Shown one piece after another: positions 17,990 to 28,250 of a DNA stretch of 64,000 bases (the first letter of the stretch is position 1; each line of letters opens with the position of its first letter). Both the position numbers and the translations under genes were made by a program. The stretch is from Bacteroides helcogenes P 36-108. GTDB lineage: Bacteria; Bacteroidota; Bacteroidia; Bacteroidales; Bacteroidaceae. Under the pieces are notes generated by a model that saw nothing but the letters and a program-made list of their open reading frames with translations, was not told the DNA's origin and searched no databases. Location: positions 2,976,001-3,040,000 of the forward strand of contig NC_014933.1 in assembly GCF_000186225.1 (NCBI RefSeq), read 5' to 3'.

Positions 17990-20152
17990 TTATTTAAATC
18001 GTGACGTATCCACAGCTTCCCGTTGTTTTTCTTTATAACCTCCGAATTTATAAGTAAACGACACGCCAAACTCGCGGAAACAGGAGTAATGGTTCGTCAC
18101 GTTCTGCGTCTTAAAGCGGATGCGTGGAGAAATCTGCCCTGTCTCAAAAATATCATTGCAATAGAAGTTGAGAATAGCTTTGTTTCCGGCAAGGGCATAA
18201 CGCAAGGCAACATTTACATTACCGGAAGTAGGCAAATCATAAATTCCTTGAATGGCTTTGCTATGTACAAATCCGGTAACAGTCAGTTTAAAATCCGGTT
18301 TGGTGGAAACGGCGAAGGTATTACTCATTTGAGCTATACCGTAACACTGCTTACGATTGAAGGGAATATCCCAAAAATCTTTGTCTTTCTCGTGATGCCA
18401 TATTCCGATAAGCGTCAGGCGTGATTTCAACCAATTCTTTATACCGAATGGTATTGATGCTTGTATTCCGGCCTGTTGCTGATAATCGAAGTTGAGATAT
18501 TTATAAATTTCCACCAGCTGTTGTGAAGATTGATAAAGCGTCTGTGTAGAGTAGTTTTTAGTATGATTAAACCAAGCACTGAAGATATATTTGCTCTTTA
18601 AAATATAGTTCGTCTTGACCTTATAGTCCTGTGCAGGTTTCAACAAAGGATTGCCGCGGACTTCGGAATATCCACCGCCGATATAAGAAACAGCATCTTG
18701 CACAGCCCAATAACCGGGGTAATCTTTGTCGCTGCTCAAAGCAAGTTGCAGGATATGTCCGGGGGCAGGCATATAGTTCAGATTGATGGTAGGATACCAG
18801 TCCCACTGATTCCAGACAGACGTTTTATATCGTTCTATAGCTAAGGAAGCATCCAGCGAAAGCTTATCACCGAAACTCTTATTGAAACCTGTATAGATAT
18901 TCAGCGTTTCTTCACGTTTGCGGGACTCCATATTTCTAAGGTTATCAGTGGTATTATCACCTTTGGCCAATGAAGTCGCACTTTCATCTCTCAACGGTTT
19001 TCCTGTCTCCGGATCATAGTAATATTGATAACTGTTGTCGATGCCGGTGGTATAGACAATACCATAACTCAGTGCCCAGCCTTTGCTCAAGTTGTGTTCT
19101 TGCGTCAAGAATATTTTCCAACGGTTGATGCGCTGGCAATCTTGCGTAAAGAAGTAAAGTTCATCGCTCTCCAGCAGGTGGCTATGCAGCAATTGGTCGG
19201 ACGGAGAACGATAATAAGTCAGCTCGACACCTGCCTTCAGGCCGAAAGGAGTGCAATAGTCCAGACGGCCGCTGTGAAGCCAATCGGTACTGTTGCTCAA
19301 TGTGGCGGATTGTTGCGAACCGTTGATGTTCGTCCGTCTGTGAGACGTTGTATAGCTACCGTTATAGACAAAACTCAACTGATGCTCTTTAGCTATATTA
19401 TAATCGGTTCCCACTCGGAAACTATGCACGTGCGAACGGCCCCGGCTCACCTCATCGGTTGACATCGGATGTACCGATCCGTCCGCTAAAATGTGCATAG
19501 CATCTTTGTCTGTCGTATTGTAAGTACGGCCATGTTTGTGCGAGTAAAGAAAATCTGCCGAGAATTTGTTTCTATTGTAAAGCAAGCTTGCACGTTCTTC
19601 AAAGGCCTCATAATACTTCTGTTTATATTGGGAATAAAGCTCGCCTTGCCAGGAAGAAGTGCTGTCTGCGGTTTGCTTCAATTGTATGTTGATAAGAGCA
19701 CCGCGCACTTGATAGCGGGCAGGTGCATTATACATTACTTCAGCCTTTTCTATCCGGCTTGCAGGAATGCTCCGCAGTAATGAGTAAAACTGTCCGACAC
19801 TGAGAGTAGTTACTTTTCCATTCAGAATAACGGTAACACCCTGCCCTGCCAGTTGCAAAGTCCCATTCATTTCGGTCACTCCGGGAAGTTCCTTTATGGC
19901 ATCATAAGCATTGTCCACAGGCAGGTCGCGGATAAGCCGCGGCAAGTCATAAACCAGTTTGCCCGGCGATGCTTTTACTACCGGGCGCTCACCGGTTATC
20001 ATTACTTCGGGCAGGCTTTGATAAAGACTGTCCAGACATGCATCCGAGGTTATAATACTGTCTGCACCAAGAGTACACTCTTTGTCGGTGCTTTCTTGAG
20101 CGGAAATGCCAATACTTAAAAGGCAGATGATTGATAATAGATAAAACCGTTT
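17990..20152 (-). CDS. TonB-dependent outer-membrane receptor (plug plus OMP_b-brl_3 type barrel)
   Basis: About 720 residues from ATG 20152, with signal peptide MKRFYLLSIICLLSIGISAQ; an ATG 11 codons upstream is open but breaks the signal pattern. After ~55 residues a plug region follows (VMITGERPVVKASPGKLVYD to NVALRYAL), then a long barrel with many aromatic strands. It lacks the SusC-type carboxypeptidase-like domain and has no SusD partner, so its ligand may be a small molecule, metal chelate or peptide rather than a glycan. It is divergent from a two-component system across ~180 bp, suggesting control by that system. Confidence 0.85.
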   Translation of the reverse strand, partial: KRFYLLSIICLLSIGISAQESTDKECTLGADSIITSDACLDSLYQSLPEVMITGERPVVKASPGKLVYDLPRLIRDLPVDNAYDAIKELPGVTEMNGTLQLAGQGVTVILNGKVTTLSVGQFYSLLRSIPASRIEKAEVMYNAPARYQVRGALINIQLKQTADSTSSWQGELYSQYKQKYYEAFEERASLLYNRNKFSADFLYSHKHGRTYNTTDKDAMHILADGSVHPMSTDEVSRGRSHVHSFRVGTDYNIAKEHQLSFVYNGSYTTSHRRTNINGSQQSATLSNSTDWLHSGRLDYCTPFGLKAGVELTYYRSPSDQLLHSHLLESDELYFFTQDCQRINRWKIFLTQEHNLSKGWALSYGIVYTTGIDNSYQYYYDPETGKPLRDESATSLAKGDNTTDNLRNMESRKREETLNIYTGFNKSFGDKLSLDASLAIERYKTSVWNQWDWYPTINLNYMPAPGHILQLALSSDKDYPGYWAVQDAVSYIGGGYSEVRGNPLLKPAQDYKVKTNYILKSKYIFSAWFNHTKNYSTQTLYQSSQQLVEIYKYLNFDYQQQAGIQASIPFGIKNWLKSRLTLIGIWHHEKDKDFWDIPFNRKQCYGIAQMSNTFAVSTKPDFKLTVTGFVHSKAIQGIYDLPTSGNVNVALRYALAGNKAILNFYCNDIFETGQISPRIRFKTQNVTNHYSCFREFGVSFTYKFGGYKEKQREAVDTSRFK

Positions 20153-20299
20153 CATATATATTTTTATATTTGCTGACTTCTGCAAAGTACGGTATTAGCA
20201 ACGCAACTTTATGTTATTATAAACTTACTTAGTCTTATCTACTGTTACCGGAAGTGTTATTTAGTCTTACCAAAAGCAGCAAGACATGGGATAACTCTT

Positions 20300-20307
20300 T
20301 ATCTTTG
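20300..20307 (+). promoter_or_regulatory. -7 promoter element for sensor kinase gene
   Basis: TATCTTTG fits TAnnTTTG and lies 26 bp before the kinase start. The divergent receptor gene starts on the other side of the same region. Confidence 0.5.
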
Positions 20308-20333
20308 CTTACATAAGCAATCAGAAAACGGTT

Positions 20334-21896
20334 ATGAAACTACCTTCAAAATATATCGTCATCCTCGTCATCCTCTCGCTGACCGGGATATTCACATATC
20401 AAGCCTACTGGCTGACTAACCTCTACCACACGCAGAAACGAGGTATGGAACAAAGTATCCTCGAAGCCTTGCGTATATGCGACTTCAACGAAATGATACT
20501 CCGTATAAAAACCTTGCGGAAAAACAGCACAGACCACGGAGAAGTAAACGTGTCTGCCGGATTCAGTGATGACGGCAGACGCACGCATACGTATGTAAGC
20601 AGCAGCACTGTCTTTTCGCATACCGACAAGGACAGTGCCCAAATGTCTGAAGACACAATACTCATAAAACTTCATAAACCAAAACAAGACAGCATCAGCA
20701 AGACAGACACTTTCAAATCTGACAAGCCGCAGTCGAGCTTGCACACTAATGCCGGGCTGTCCATGATTCTGGAAAATAAGAACAATATCACAGAACTGTC
20801 TTACTACTTTCAACGCGGTTTACATTCAGGGATTGACATTCTTACCGATCCCGACACGCAAGTTTTTGACAGCCTGCTCACTCTGCGTCTGCACGAAGCG
20901 GGCATCACCTTACCCCACCGCTTGGAGTATCTGTACACGGGATCGAAAGAAGATTCTTCTTGTACCTTCACCGATACGCTTGCCGTACTGGGTACGCCCG
21001 GATACATGCCTACCTCCAAAGCCAAAAACTATGAGTACTCTTTCGACTTGTACTCCCATCACCTCTACCGCCTCACGATGGAACCCGTCACTCTATTGGT
21101 ACTGAAACAGATGACCGGCATCCTTGCCACGTCCTTCGTCATCCTCATCATTCTTGGTTTTTCTTTCGGATTCCTGATACGCACCATCTTGCGACAAAAG
21201 ACTCTGGAAGAAATGAAAAGCGACTTTACCAACAACATCACCCACGAACTGAAAACTCCCATAGCCGTGGCCTACGCCGCCAATGATGCTTTGCTGAACT
21301 TCAATCAGGCGGAAGAAAAAATACAGCGTGACAAGTATCTGCGCATCTGCCAAGAACAACTGCAACGACTCAGCGGACTGGTAGAACAAATACTGAGCAT
21401 GAGCATGGAGCGCCGAAAGACGTTCCGCCTACATAGGGAAGACATAGAAGTGCGGGGACTACTCGAAAAACTTGTGGAGCAGCATAAGCTGAAAGCAGAC
21501 AAATCCGTGGAAATCTCCCTCGATATTAAGCCCGATGACCTCACCGTCAATGCGGATCGCATGCACATGGGCAACATTGTCAGCAATCTGATTGACAATG
21601 CCATTAAGTATTCACCGGGGAAAGCAGTGATAGACATTCGTTGCCGCCCGGTGACCTCACCGGAATATGGGAGGCAGACGGAAATCTCTGTCCGCGACCA
21701 CGGAACAGGTATTACCGCCGATAAGCTGCAGCACGTGTTCGACAAGTTCTACCGCATACCCACAGGCAACCTACACAATATGAAAGGCTATGGTCTGGGA
21801 CTGTTCTACGTGAAGACTCTGACAGAGAAACATGGTGGAAGCGTGAGTGTGGAAAGCGAATCAAATAAAGGAAGTGTGTTCACTATAAAGATTTAG
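20334..21896 (+). CDS. Membrane sensor histidine kinase
   Basis: A 520-residue protein. One membrane helix near the N-terminus (~6-25) and a second at ~262-282 bracket a ~235-residue periplasmic sensor. The HisKA domain has the phospho-acceptor His304 in NITHELKTP. The ATPase domain has the N box (NLIDNAIKYSPG), G1 (VRDHGTGI) and G2 (GYGLGLFYV). The overall design resembles RprX-type kinases of Bacteroides. It is followed 18 bp later by its response regulator and is divergent from a TonB-dependent receptor, which may be its target. Confidence 0.93.
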   Translation: MKLPSKYIVILVILSLTGIFTYQAYWLTNLYHTQKRGMEQSILEALRICDFNEMILRIKTLRKNSTDHGEVNVSAGFSDDGRRTHTYVSSSTVFSHTDKDSAQMSEDTILIKLHKPKQDSISKTDTFKSDKPQSSLHTNAGLSMILENKNNITELSYYFQRGLHSGIDILTDPDTQVFDSLLTLRLHEAGITLPHRLEYLYTGSKEDSSCTFTDTLAVLGTPGYMPTSKAKNYEYSFDLYSHHLYRLTMEPVTLLVLKQMTGILATSFVILIILGFSFGFLIRTILRQKTLEEMKSDFTNNITHELKTPIAVAYAANDALLNFNQAEEKIQRDKYLRICQEQLQRLSGLVEQILSMSMERRKTFRLHREDIEVRGLLEKLVEQHKLKADKSVEISLDIKPDDLTVNADRMHMGNIVSNLIDNAIKYSPGKAVIDIRCRPVTSPEYGRQTEISVRDHGTGITADKLQHVFDKFYRIPTGNLHNMKGYGLGLFYVKTLTEKHGGSVSVESESNKGSVFTIKI

Positions 21897-21914
21897 AACT
21901 CAACAATCACAGAT

Positions 21915-22640
21915 ATGGAAAAGATTAACATACTATTAGTGGAGGATGAAGAAACCCTCGCCATGATTATCAAAGACACACTGAACAGTCAAGGCTTTGC
22001 GATACACATTGCAGGAGACGGTGAAGAAGGCTTGCGCAGATTCTTTGATTTACGCCCCGACGTACTGGTAGCGGACGTGATGATGCCCCGCATGGACGGC
22101 TTTGAAATGGTGCGCCGCATCCGCCAGACGGACAAACACACACCGGTACTGTTCCTCACTGCCCGTTCTGCCATTAACGATGTGGTGGAAGGATTTGAAC
22201 TCGGAGCCAATGACTATCTGAAGAAGCCTTTCGGTATGCAGGAACTGATTATCCGCATCAAGGCATTGGCAGGCAAGGCTTTCTGTTTTTCCGAAACAGA
22301 ACAACAGAACACAGTCACTGTCTTTGAAATTGGGAACTACCGCTTCAACTCCATCACCCAACGCCTCTCGTACATAGGCATGGATCTACTTCCACATGAT
22401 GACAGATTGGAAACAGAACTCTCTCATCGGGAAAGCGAGATACTGAAGCGTCTTTGCGAAAACCGCAACCAGGTGGTCAATACTCAGAATGTACTGCTTG
22501 ACCTCTGGGGCAACGATAGCTTTTTCAACACACGTAGCTTGCACGTATTCATCACTAAACTGCGTCACAGATTGTCACAAGACGAACGCATCCGCATTGT
22601 GAACGTGCGCGGAATAGGGTATAAACTAATAGTAAACTGA
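21915..22640 (+). CDS. OmpR-family response regulator
   Basis: A 241-residue protein. The receiver domain (~4-118) has acidic residues Glu10 and Asp11, phospho-site Asp54 in VADVMMPRMD, and the conserved Thr and Lys (FLTARS, LKKPFG). The C-terminal winged helix (~145-238, ending VNVRGIGYKLIVN) binds DNA. It resembles RprY-like regulators but is not the canonical RprY sequence as I remember it. It pairs with the kinase just upstream. Confidence 0.94.
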   Translation: MEKINILLVEDEETLAMIIKDTLNSQGFAIHIAGDGEEGLRRFFDLRPDVLVADVMMPRMDGFEMVRRIRQTDKHTPVLFLTARSAINDVVEGFELGANDYLKKPFGMQELIIRIKALAGKAFCFSETEQQNTVTVFEIGNYRFNSITQRLSYIGMDLLPHDDRLETELSHRESEILKRLCENRNQVVNTQNVLLDLWGNDSFFNTRSLHVFITKLRHRLSQDERIRIVNVRGIGYKLIVN

Positions 22641-22680
22641 AATAATGCAAAGAAATCTTCTGCAGTAAAAAGAAAAAGGG

Positions 22681-22688
22681 TATCTTTG
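22681..22688 (+). promoter_or_regulatory. -7 promoter element for unknown secreted protein
   Basis: TATCTTTG fits TAnnTTTG, 52 bp before the start of the 181-residue gene. It suggests this gene is not only read through from the response regulator. Confidence 0.45.
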
Positions 22689-22739
22689 TTCAGTACACAG
22701 CCCGCAAAACGGGCATAAATCCAAAAGTAAAAAAAGAAC

Positions 22740-23285
22740 ATGAAACGAGTCTTCTTCTGCGTCATCGCCCTGCTTGCAGGCATCTCCACTGTCCATGCAC
22801 AGAATGAAGTATCTGCCGATACCATCAGCCCTCTGTCTGCAAACGTGAAAAACTATGACGGATTCTTATTGGATATGGGCATGATGAATTTGAAGCCTGC
22901 CCCATTTCCCAGGTTCACCTTAAAGATACCAGACGCCAGCAAAGACTACGGCAGTATCTTCCGGCTACCCTCCAACATCACCTACTCACGGGAACTTTCA
23001 ACTTTTTTTTCACCCGGAAACTCTCGCTACTTCAGTTCAAATCCTTTCGGACTGACAGGCTTCTGGGGTATCACGGACAATCTTCAGACGGGAAGCTTCA
23101 AACTAAAGAACGGCATGCGTATCAATACTTACGGGGAATATGACAAAGACGGATGGAAGGTGCATAATCCCTCTGCCCTGCCATGGGAAAAGAACAATTT
23201 TAAAGGTGCATTCGAAATGAAATCCGCCAACGGAGCATTCGGAATACGCATTGAAGTGCAACAAGGAAGAAATGCTCCGTATTGA
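22740..23285 (+). CDS. Secreted protein of unknown function
   Basis: A 181-residue protein with a clear signal peptide ending at VHA-QN (residue ~21). The rest is beta-rich with no motif I recognise: a proline-rich early part (LKPAPFPRFTLKIP), then NPFGLTGFWGITDNLQTGSFKLKNGMRINTYG, whose glycine/aromatic pattern suggests a sheet or small barrel. The gene lies 99 bp after the response regulator with its own -7 element and 22 bp before an SDR reductase gene. The cellular place is probably periplasm or outer membrane; no function is claimed. Confidence 0.75.
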   Translation: MKRVFFCVIALLAGISTVHAQNEVSADTISPLSANVKNYDGFLLDMGMMNLKPAPFPRFTLKIPDASKDYGSIFRLPSNITYSRELSTFFSPGNSRYFSSNPFGLTGFWGITDNLQTGSFKLKNGMRINTYGEYDKDGWKVHNPSALPWEKNNFKGAFEMKSANGAFGIRIEVQQGRNAPY

Positions 23286-23307
23286 GGAGACTAACAGACA
23301 GAAAAAC

Positions 23308-24207
23308 ATGAAAAAGAAAGTGTTGATTATAGGAGCCAATGGCTTCACTGGACGAAGGATTCTTAATGATTTGTCACACAATGCGGCTTATGAAGTCACA
23401 GGTTGCTCCCTGCACGATGACATCTGCCCCAACTCGGGAGATTATCATTTCGTCCGTATAGACATTCGAGACTGCAAAGCTTTAAACAAACTGTTTGAGG
23501 AAGTACAACCCTATGCAGTAATCAATACTTCCGCCCTTTCCGTACCGGATTATTGCGAAATACACCATGAAGAAGCGGAAGCGATAAACATCACAGCCGT
23601 AATGCATTTGGCGCAGCATTGCCGGACACACAACAGTCGCCTGATCCATCTTTCCACAGATTTTGTGTTCGATGGAAATACCAAGCGCCTTTATACAGAG
23701 GAAGATACTCCTGCTCCTGTCAACTATTACGGTAAGACAAAATTGGAAGGTGAAAGGCAGATAGCCACCATCTGCAATGACTATGCCATCGCACGTGTTG
23801 TAGTGGTATATGGTAATGCCCTTCCGGGACAACATGGTAACATATTCCAACTTGTGGCCAACAGACTGAGAAATAACGAAGAAATCTTTGTCGTGTCCGA
23901 CCAATGGCGTACTCCGACCTTTGTGGGAGATGTGTCACAAGGTGTAGAAAAATTAATTAATCATCCACACAACGGAATCTATCATATCTGCGGAGGCGAT
24001 TGTCTTACAATTGCAGGTATCGCTTACCGGGTAGCAGATATACTCGGATTGGACCGTTCTCTGATCTGTCCAATCAGCACAGAGGAAATGAAAGAAAAAA
24101 CGCCCCGCCCCTGCTTCAGCGGATTGAGCATAGAGAAAGCACGAAAAGAATTGAAATATCAACCGCATACACTGGATGAAGGAATAAGACTGATGTTCAG
24201 AGATTAA
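23308..24207 (+). CDS. SDR-family NAD(P)-dependent reductase, RmlD-like
   Basis: About 299 residues from ATG 23308. The dinucleotide loop GANGFTGRRI (~8-17), the catalytic YYGKTK (Tyr-x3-Lys, ~130) and RmlD-like blocks (TDFVFDG, VVVVYGNALPG, TPTFVGDV) match dTDP-4-dehydrorhamnose reductase relatives. No other rhamnose genes (rmlA, rmlB, rmlC) are near, so the sugar substrate is uncertain. A more upstream frame start at 23251 overlaps the previous gene and lacks similarity. Convergent with atpG. Confidence 0.88.
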   Translation: MKKKVLIIGANGFTGRRILNDLSHNAAYEVTGCSLHDDICPNSGDYHFVRIDIRDCKALNKLFEEVQPYAVINTSALSVPDYCEIHHEEAEAINITAVMHLAQHCRTHNSRLIHLSTDFVFDGNTKRLYTEEDTPAPVNYYGKTKLEGERQIATICNDYAIARVVVVYGNALPGQHGNIFQLVANRLRNNEEIFVVSDQWRTPTFVGDVSQGVEKLINHPHNGIYHICGGDCLTIAGIAYRVADILGLDRSLICPISTEEMKEKTPRPCFSGLSIEKARKELKYQPHTLDEGIRLMFRD

Positions 24208-24237
24208 ATGGAATTAGAAACTGCCAGCCTATTTTCC

Positions 24238-25128
24238 TTACTTCAAGCTACCACCAATAATATCCAGTAACTCATTGGTAATAGCCTGTTGACGACTCTT
24301 GTTATACTGCTTCGTCAAATCCTGTATCAACTCATTCGCATTGTCCGTTGCTGTCTGCATAGCAAGTGTACGGGCCGCATGCTCGGAGGCTCCGGAATCC
24401 AGCAATACCGTAAATATTTTCTGGCTCAACACCTTGGGCAGAAGTTCGGCAATCAACTGCCCTATAGAAGGTTCTACAATATAGTCATTATTAAAACTTC
24501 GAGAATTCTCCGGAACTGTTTCCGCAGCTTCCTCAGCAACCTGTGTCAAGTCAATGGGCAGATAATTCTCACGGAGCAGCACTTGAGTACCCATAGACTT
24601 GAAATGATGATAAATCAATTCCACACGGTCAATGCGCCTCCCTACAAATTCCTTCATCAGTCTGCCGGCCAACTCATACGCCTCCACATACGAAGGCTTA
24701 TCGGCCATCACCTGATAACTGCCTTGCGGCACATATCCTAACTTCTTTACAGCTTCTTCCACCTTCTTGCCTACCGGATAAATCAGAATATTTTCCTTTC
24801 CCAATGACCGATAATCAGCCAATGTACGTTCTAACATCTTGGCTACATTTGAATTGTAAGCTCCACACAATGAACTGTTGGAGGAGAATGCCACAATTGC
24901 CACTTTAATCACAGGCCTTATCTCGGTATATGGTGACTCGAATGATGTATCCGTACGCAAAAAATTTGTCAAGATCTCATTCAGCTTCCGTTGGTAAGGC
25001 AGCATACTTTCAATCCGCCCCTGCGCTTTATGCAGCTTGGCAGATGCCACCATCTTCATCGCCGATGTAATCTGACGCGTACTCTTGACGGAGCTAATTC
25101 TATTTTTTACCTCTTTCAGTGAAGCCAT
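24238..25128 (-). CDS. atpG: ATP synthase F1 gamma subunit
   Basis: About 296 residues from MASLKEVKNRISSVKSTRQI. This rotor shaft has the two long terminal coiled-coil helices (first ~55 and last ~80 residues, including ARTLAMQTATDNANELI) and the central Rossmann-like domain. An ATG 18 codons upstream is open but not family-like. It is last in the ATP synthase operon. Confidence 0.96.
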   Translation of the reverse strand: MASLKEVKNRISSVKSTRQITSAMKMVASAKLHKAQGRIESMLPYQRKLNEILTNFLRTDTSFESPYTEIRPVIKVAIVAFSSNSSLCGAYNSNVAKMLERTLADYRSLGKENILIYPVGKKVEEAVKKLGYVPQGSYQVMADKPSYVEAYELAGRLMKEFVGRRIDRVELIYHHFKSMGTQVLLRENYLPIDLTQVAEEAAETVPENSRSFNNDYIVEPSIGQLIAELLPKVLSQKIFTVLLDSGASEHAARTLAMQTATDNANELIQDLTKQYNKSRQQAITNELLDIIGGSLK

Positions 25129-25196
25129 TCCATTTATTTTAAACTTTGAAGAGAATGTGTCATTATAGTTTTTTAGGCACATCCTCTTTCTGATTA

Positions 25197-26783
25197 TTAC
25201 ATAAATTGTTTCGCAATCATCTCTGCAGTCTCCTCTATTTTCTTGTTGACTTCATCATCTATAACCCCCTTTTTCAGAAAGTCGAGCACATCTTCACGAT
25301 GATTCATTTCAAGGTATTCAAGGAAACTGTTTTCAAACTCACCAACTTTGTCCAAAGGAACATTCTTCAGCAATCCATGCGTACCACAATAGAGTATGGC
25401 CACTTGCCTCTCTACCGACATAGGACTATACTGAGGCTGCACAAGCAAGCGAGTATTCTTTTGTCCCTTGTCAATGGTCAATGCCGTCACAGGATCCATA
25501 TCACCGCTAAATTTAGTAAACGCTTCCAACTCACGATACTGCGCCTGATCGATCTTCAATGTACCCGCCACTTTCTTCATGGCTTTAATCTGGGCATTGC
25601 CACCTACACGGCTCACAGAAATACCTACATCGATAGCCGGACGATTACCTTGATTGAAAAGGTTCGTATCAAGGAATATTTGCCCGTCAGTAATAGAAAT
25701 CACATTCGTAGGAATATAAGCAGACACATCACCCGCCTGTGTTTCGATAATAGGCAATGCAGTCAACGAGCCGCCGCCTTTCACTTTACTTTTCAAGCTA
25801 TCGGGCAAATCGTTCATCTCACGAGCCACCTCTTCCTGGCTGATAATCTTTGCCGCACGCTCCAACAAACGGGAATGCAAATAGAATATATCACCGGGAT
25901 ATGCCTCACGACCCGACGGACGGCGCAGAATCAATGATACTTCACGGTAAGCAACCGCCTGTTTGGACAAGTCATCGTAAATCACCAGCGCATGACGGCC
26001 GGTATCACGGAAATACTCACCGATAGCAGCACCCGCAAATGGCGCATAATACTGCAATGCAGCAGGATCGCCCGCCGTAGCAGCTACCACAATGGTGTAA
26101 TCCATAGCGCCGTACTGACGCAGAGTATTTACAATGGAAGCAACCGTAGAACCTTTTTGTCCGATGGCTACATAAATGCAATACACCGGATCTCCCGCTT
26201 CGTAATTCTTACGTTGGTTAATAATGGTATCAATGGCTATTGCAGTCTTGCCGGTCTGACGGTCACCGATAATCAATTCACGTTGCCCGCGGCCTATGGG
26301 TATCATGGCATCAACGGCTTTCAATCCAGTCTGCAATGGCTGGTTCACAGGCTGACGGAAAATTACTCCCGGAGCCTTACGTTCCAGCGGCATTTCACAC
26401 AATTCTCCTCCTATCAATCCTTTGCCATCCAACGGCTCTCCCAATGGGTCAATAACACGTCCAAGCATACTTTCACCCACCATGATGGAAGCAATACGCT
26501 TAGTACGTTTTACGGTATAACCTTCCTTGATCTTATCAGTAGGTCCCAACAGAACGGCCCCTACGTTGTCTTCTTCGAGATTCATCACAATGGCCTTAAT
26601 ACCATTGTCAAATTCCAGCAGTTCGTTTGCCTCGGCATTGCGCAATCCATAGATACGCGCCACACCGTCACTGACCTGAAGAACCGTGCCTATCTCGTCC
26701 AGTTGCACGCGGGTATCAATACCCTCTAACTGTTTACGGAGGATATCGGAAACTTCGCTTACTTTTATATTTTCAGACACCAT
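25197..26783 (-). CDS. atpA: ATP synthase F1 alpha subunit
   Basis: A 528-residue regulatory nucleotide-binding subunit. The P-loop [14 protein letters not shown] (~171) is intact, along with the alpha signature [14 protein letters not shown]. It is 68 bp before atpG. The upstream gap to atpH contains a 15-bp tandem repeat. Confidence 0.98.
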   Translation of the reverse strand: MVSENIKVSEVSDILRKQLEGIDTRVQLDEIGTVLQVSDGVARIYGLRNAEANELLEFDNGIKAIVMNLEEDNVGAVLLGPTDKIKEGYTVKRTKRIASIMVGESMLGRVIDPLGEPLDGKGLIGGELCEMPLERKAPGVIFRQPVNQPLQTGLKAVDAMIPIGRGQRELIIGDRQTGKTAIAIDTIINQRKNYEAGDPVYCIYVAIGQKGSTVASIVNTLRQYGAMDYTIVVAATAGDPAALQYYAPFAGAAIGEYFRDTGRHALVIYDDLSKQAVAYREVSLILRRPSGREAYPGDIFYLHSRLLERAAKIISQEEVAREMNDLPDSLKSKVKGGGSLTALPIIETQAGDVSAYIPTNVISITDGQIFLDTNLFNQGNRPAIDVGISVSRVGGNAQIKAMKKVAGTLKIDQAQYRELEAFTKFSGDMDPVTALTIDKGQKNTRLLVQPQYSPMSVERQVAILYCGTHGLLKNVPLDKVGEFENSFLEYLEMNHREDVLDFLKKGVIDDEVNKKIEETAEMIAKQFM

Positions 26784-26787
26784 TTTT

Positions 26788-26824
26788 CTATTTACTGTTT
26801 TACTATTTACTGTTTTACTATTTT
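26788..26824. repeat. 15-bp tandem repeat in atpH-atpA gap
   Basis: CTATTTACTGTTTTA occurs twice in tandem (26788-26802, 26803-26817), with the start of a third copy after it. It sits directly upstream of the atpA start on the minus strand and may affect the leader of atpA; it may also just be slippage. Confidence 0.6.
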
Positions 26825-26861
26825 GAGAGAAACCAATCCAAAAATGACGTTGACCTATAAA

Positions 26862-27422
26862 TCAAACGATTCTTCTGTTCTTGTCAATGAACTGTTGTTT
26901 CACCTTTTTGAGTTGGGTGGCAATGCTGGCATCCAAACGGAAATCGTTGATATCAAAGATAAAACCACCTTCAATTGTAGAATCAACTTCTGTCTGTAAC
27001 TCCATGTGTGCATGCAACAAGGAAGAGGCACTGTTCCTGATACGTTCTTCTACCTCCCTACTTACCGGTACTGCGGTTATCAATTTGGCAACACCGATAC
27101 GATTGTCTTTCCGGTATAATTCGAGAAAGCTCAAGCAAATATATTGCAAAAAGGCTTCCCTCCGATTCCTTAAGACAAGAGTGATGAAGCGCGTAAACTC
27201 ACGTCCGGCGGTAGTATCACCGACAGCGGCAGCACAAATCAGCGAAAACTTCTCACGTACCGTCAAGATAGGATTATCCAGTGCCAGACGCAAATCCGGA
27301 TGCTTCTCAAAACTCCGGGACAGCATACTCAACTCCTTGTAGAGTGTCTGCTCCTCACCCGTGCTTTTGGCATATTCCATCAACGCCTTTGCATATCGCA
27401 TCGAAACAATTCCTATATCCAT
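26862..27422 (-). CDS. atpH: ATP synthase delta subunit (OSCP)
   Basis: A 186-residue stator subunit. The N-terminal helical domain (MRYAKALMEYAKS) and the C-terminal VDSTIEGGFIFDINDFRLDAS block are those of the OSCP/delta family. It lies 14 bp after atpF and joins subunit b to the F1 head. Confidence 0.95.
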   Translation of the reverse strand: MDIGIVSMRYAKALMEYAKSTGEEQTLYKELSMLSRSFEKHPDLRLALDNPILTVREKFSLICAAAVGDTTAGREFTRFITLVLRNRREAFLQYICLSFLELYRKDNRIGVAKLITAVPVSREVEERIRNSASSLLHAHMELQTEVDSTIEGGFIFDINDFRLDASIATQLKKVKQQFIDKNRRIV

Positions 27423-27436
27423 CTTATTTATCTCTA

Positions 27437-27943
27437 TTAATTATTTCTATCAGCCACCAGCACTTCATCCAGCATACGGTCAATCATATCCATCTGCTCA
27501 TGCTTCTCATCCAGATTCTTGCGAAGTACCTTCTCGGCAATATCAACAGAGAGAACAGCGACCTGGCGACGAATATCACGGATAGCTTCTTCTTTCTCCT
27601 GCTGTATCTGCTTTCTAACCTCATCCAACTCTTTCTGAGCGACAATATCCGCCTGCTTGCGTGCTTCGACAATAATCTTGTCACGTTCATGCATAGCTTC
27701 CCGCAAGATGCGTCCTTGCTCCTTATTGGCCGCAGCCACCAAAGCATCGCCTTCCTCTTTCAGTCGGGCAAGCTGGGCATTTGCTTCACGTGCCACCTCC
27801 AATGATTGGTCAATATAGTTTTTGCGTCCTTCCACCATGTTGGTGATTACAGGGAAACCATATTTGGCCAACACTACAAACACTACACCGAACGAAAGAA
27901 GCATCCAAAACAGCAAACCACTATCGGGTAATAACAATGACAT
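27437..27943 (-). CDS. atpF: ATP synthase F0 subunit b
   Basis: A 168-residue protein with a membrane helix at ~8-30 ([25 protein letters not shown]), then a long charged amphipathic helix rich in Ala, Glu, Arg and Lys for the peripheral stalk. Starts 9 bp after atpE. Confidence 0.95.
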   Translation of the reverse strand: MSLLLPDSGLLFWMLLSFGVVFVVLAKYGFPVITNMVEGRKNYIDQSLEVAREANAQLARLKEEGDALVAAANKEQGRILREAMHERDKIIVEARKQADIVAQKELDEVRKQIQQEKEEAIRDIRRQVAVLSVDIAEKVLRKNLDEKHEQMDMIDRMLDEVLVADRNN

Positions 27944-27952
27944 AATTTCTAT

Positions 27953-28231
<279 letters not shown>

Positions 28232-28250
28232 TTATTTTACTAATATATTT

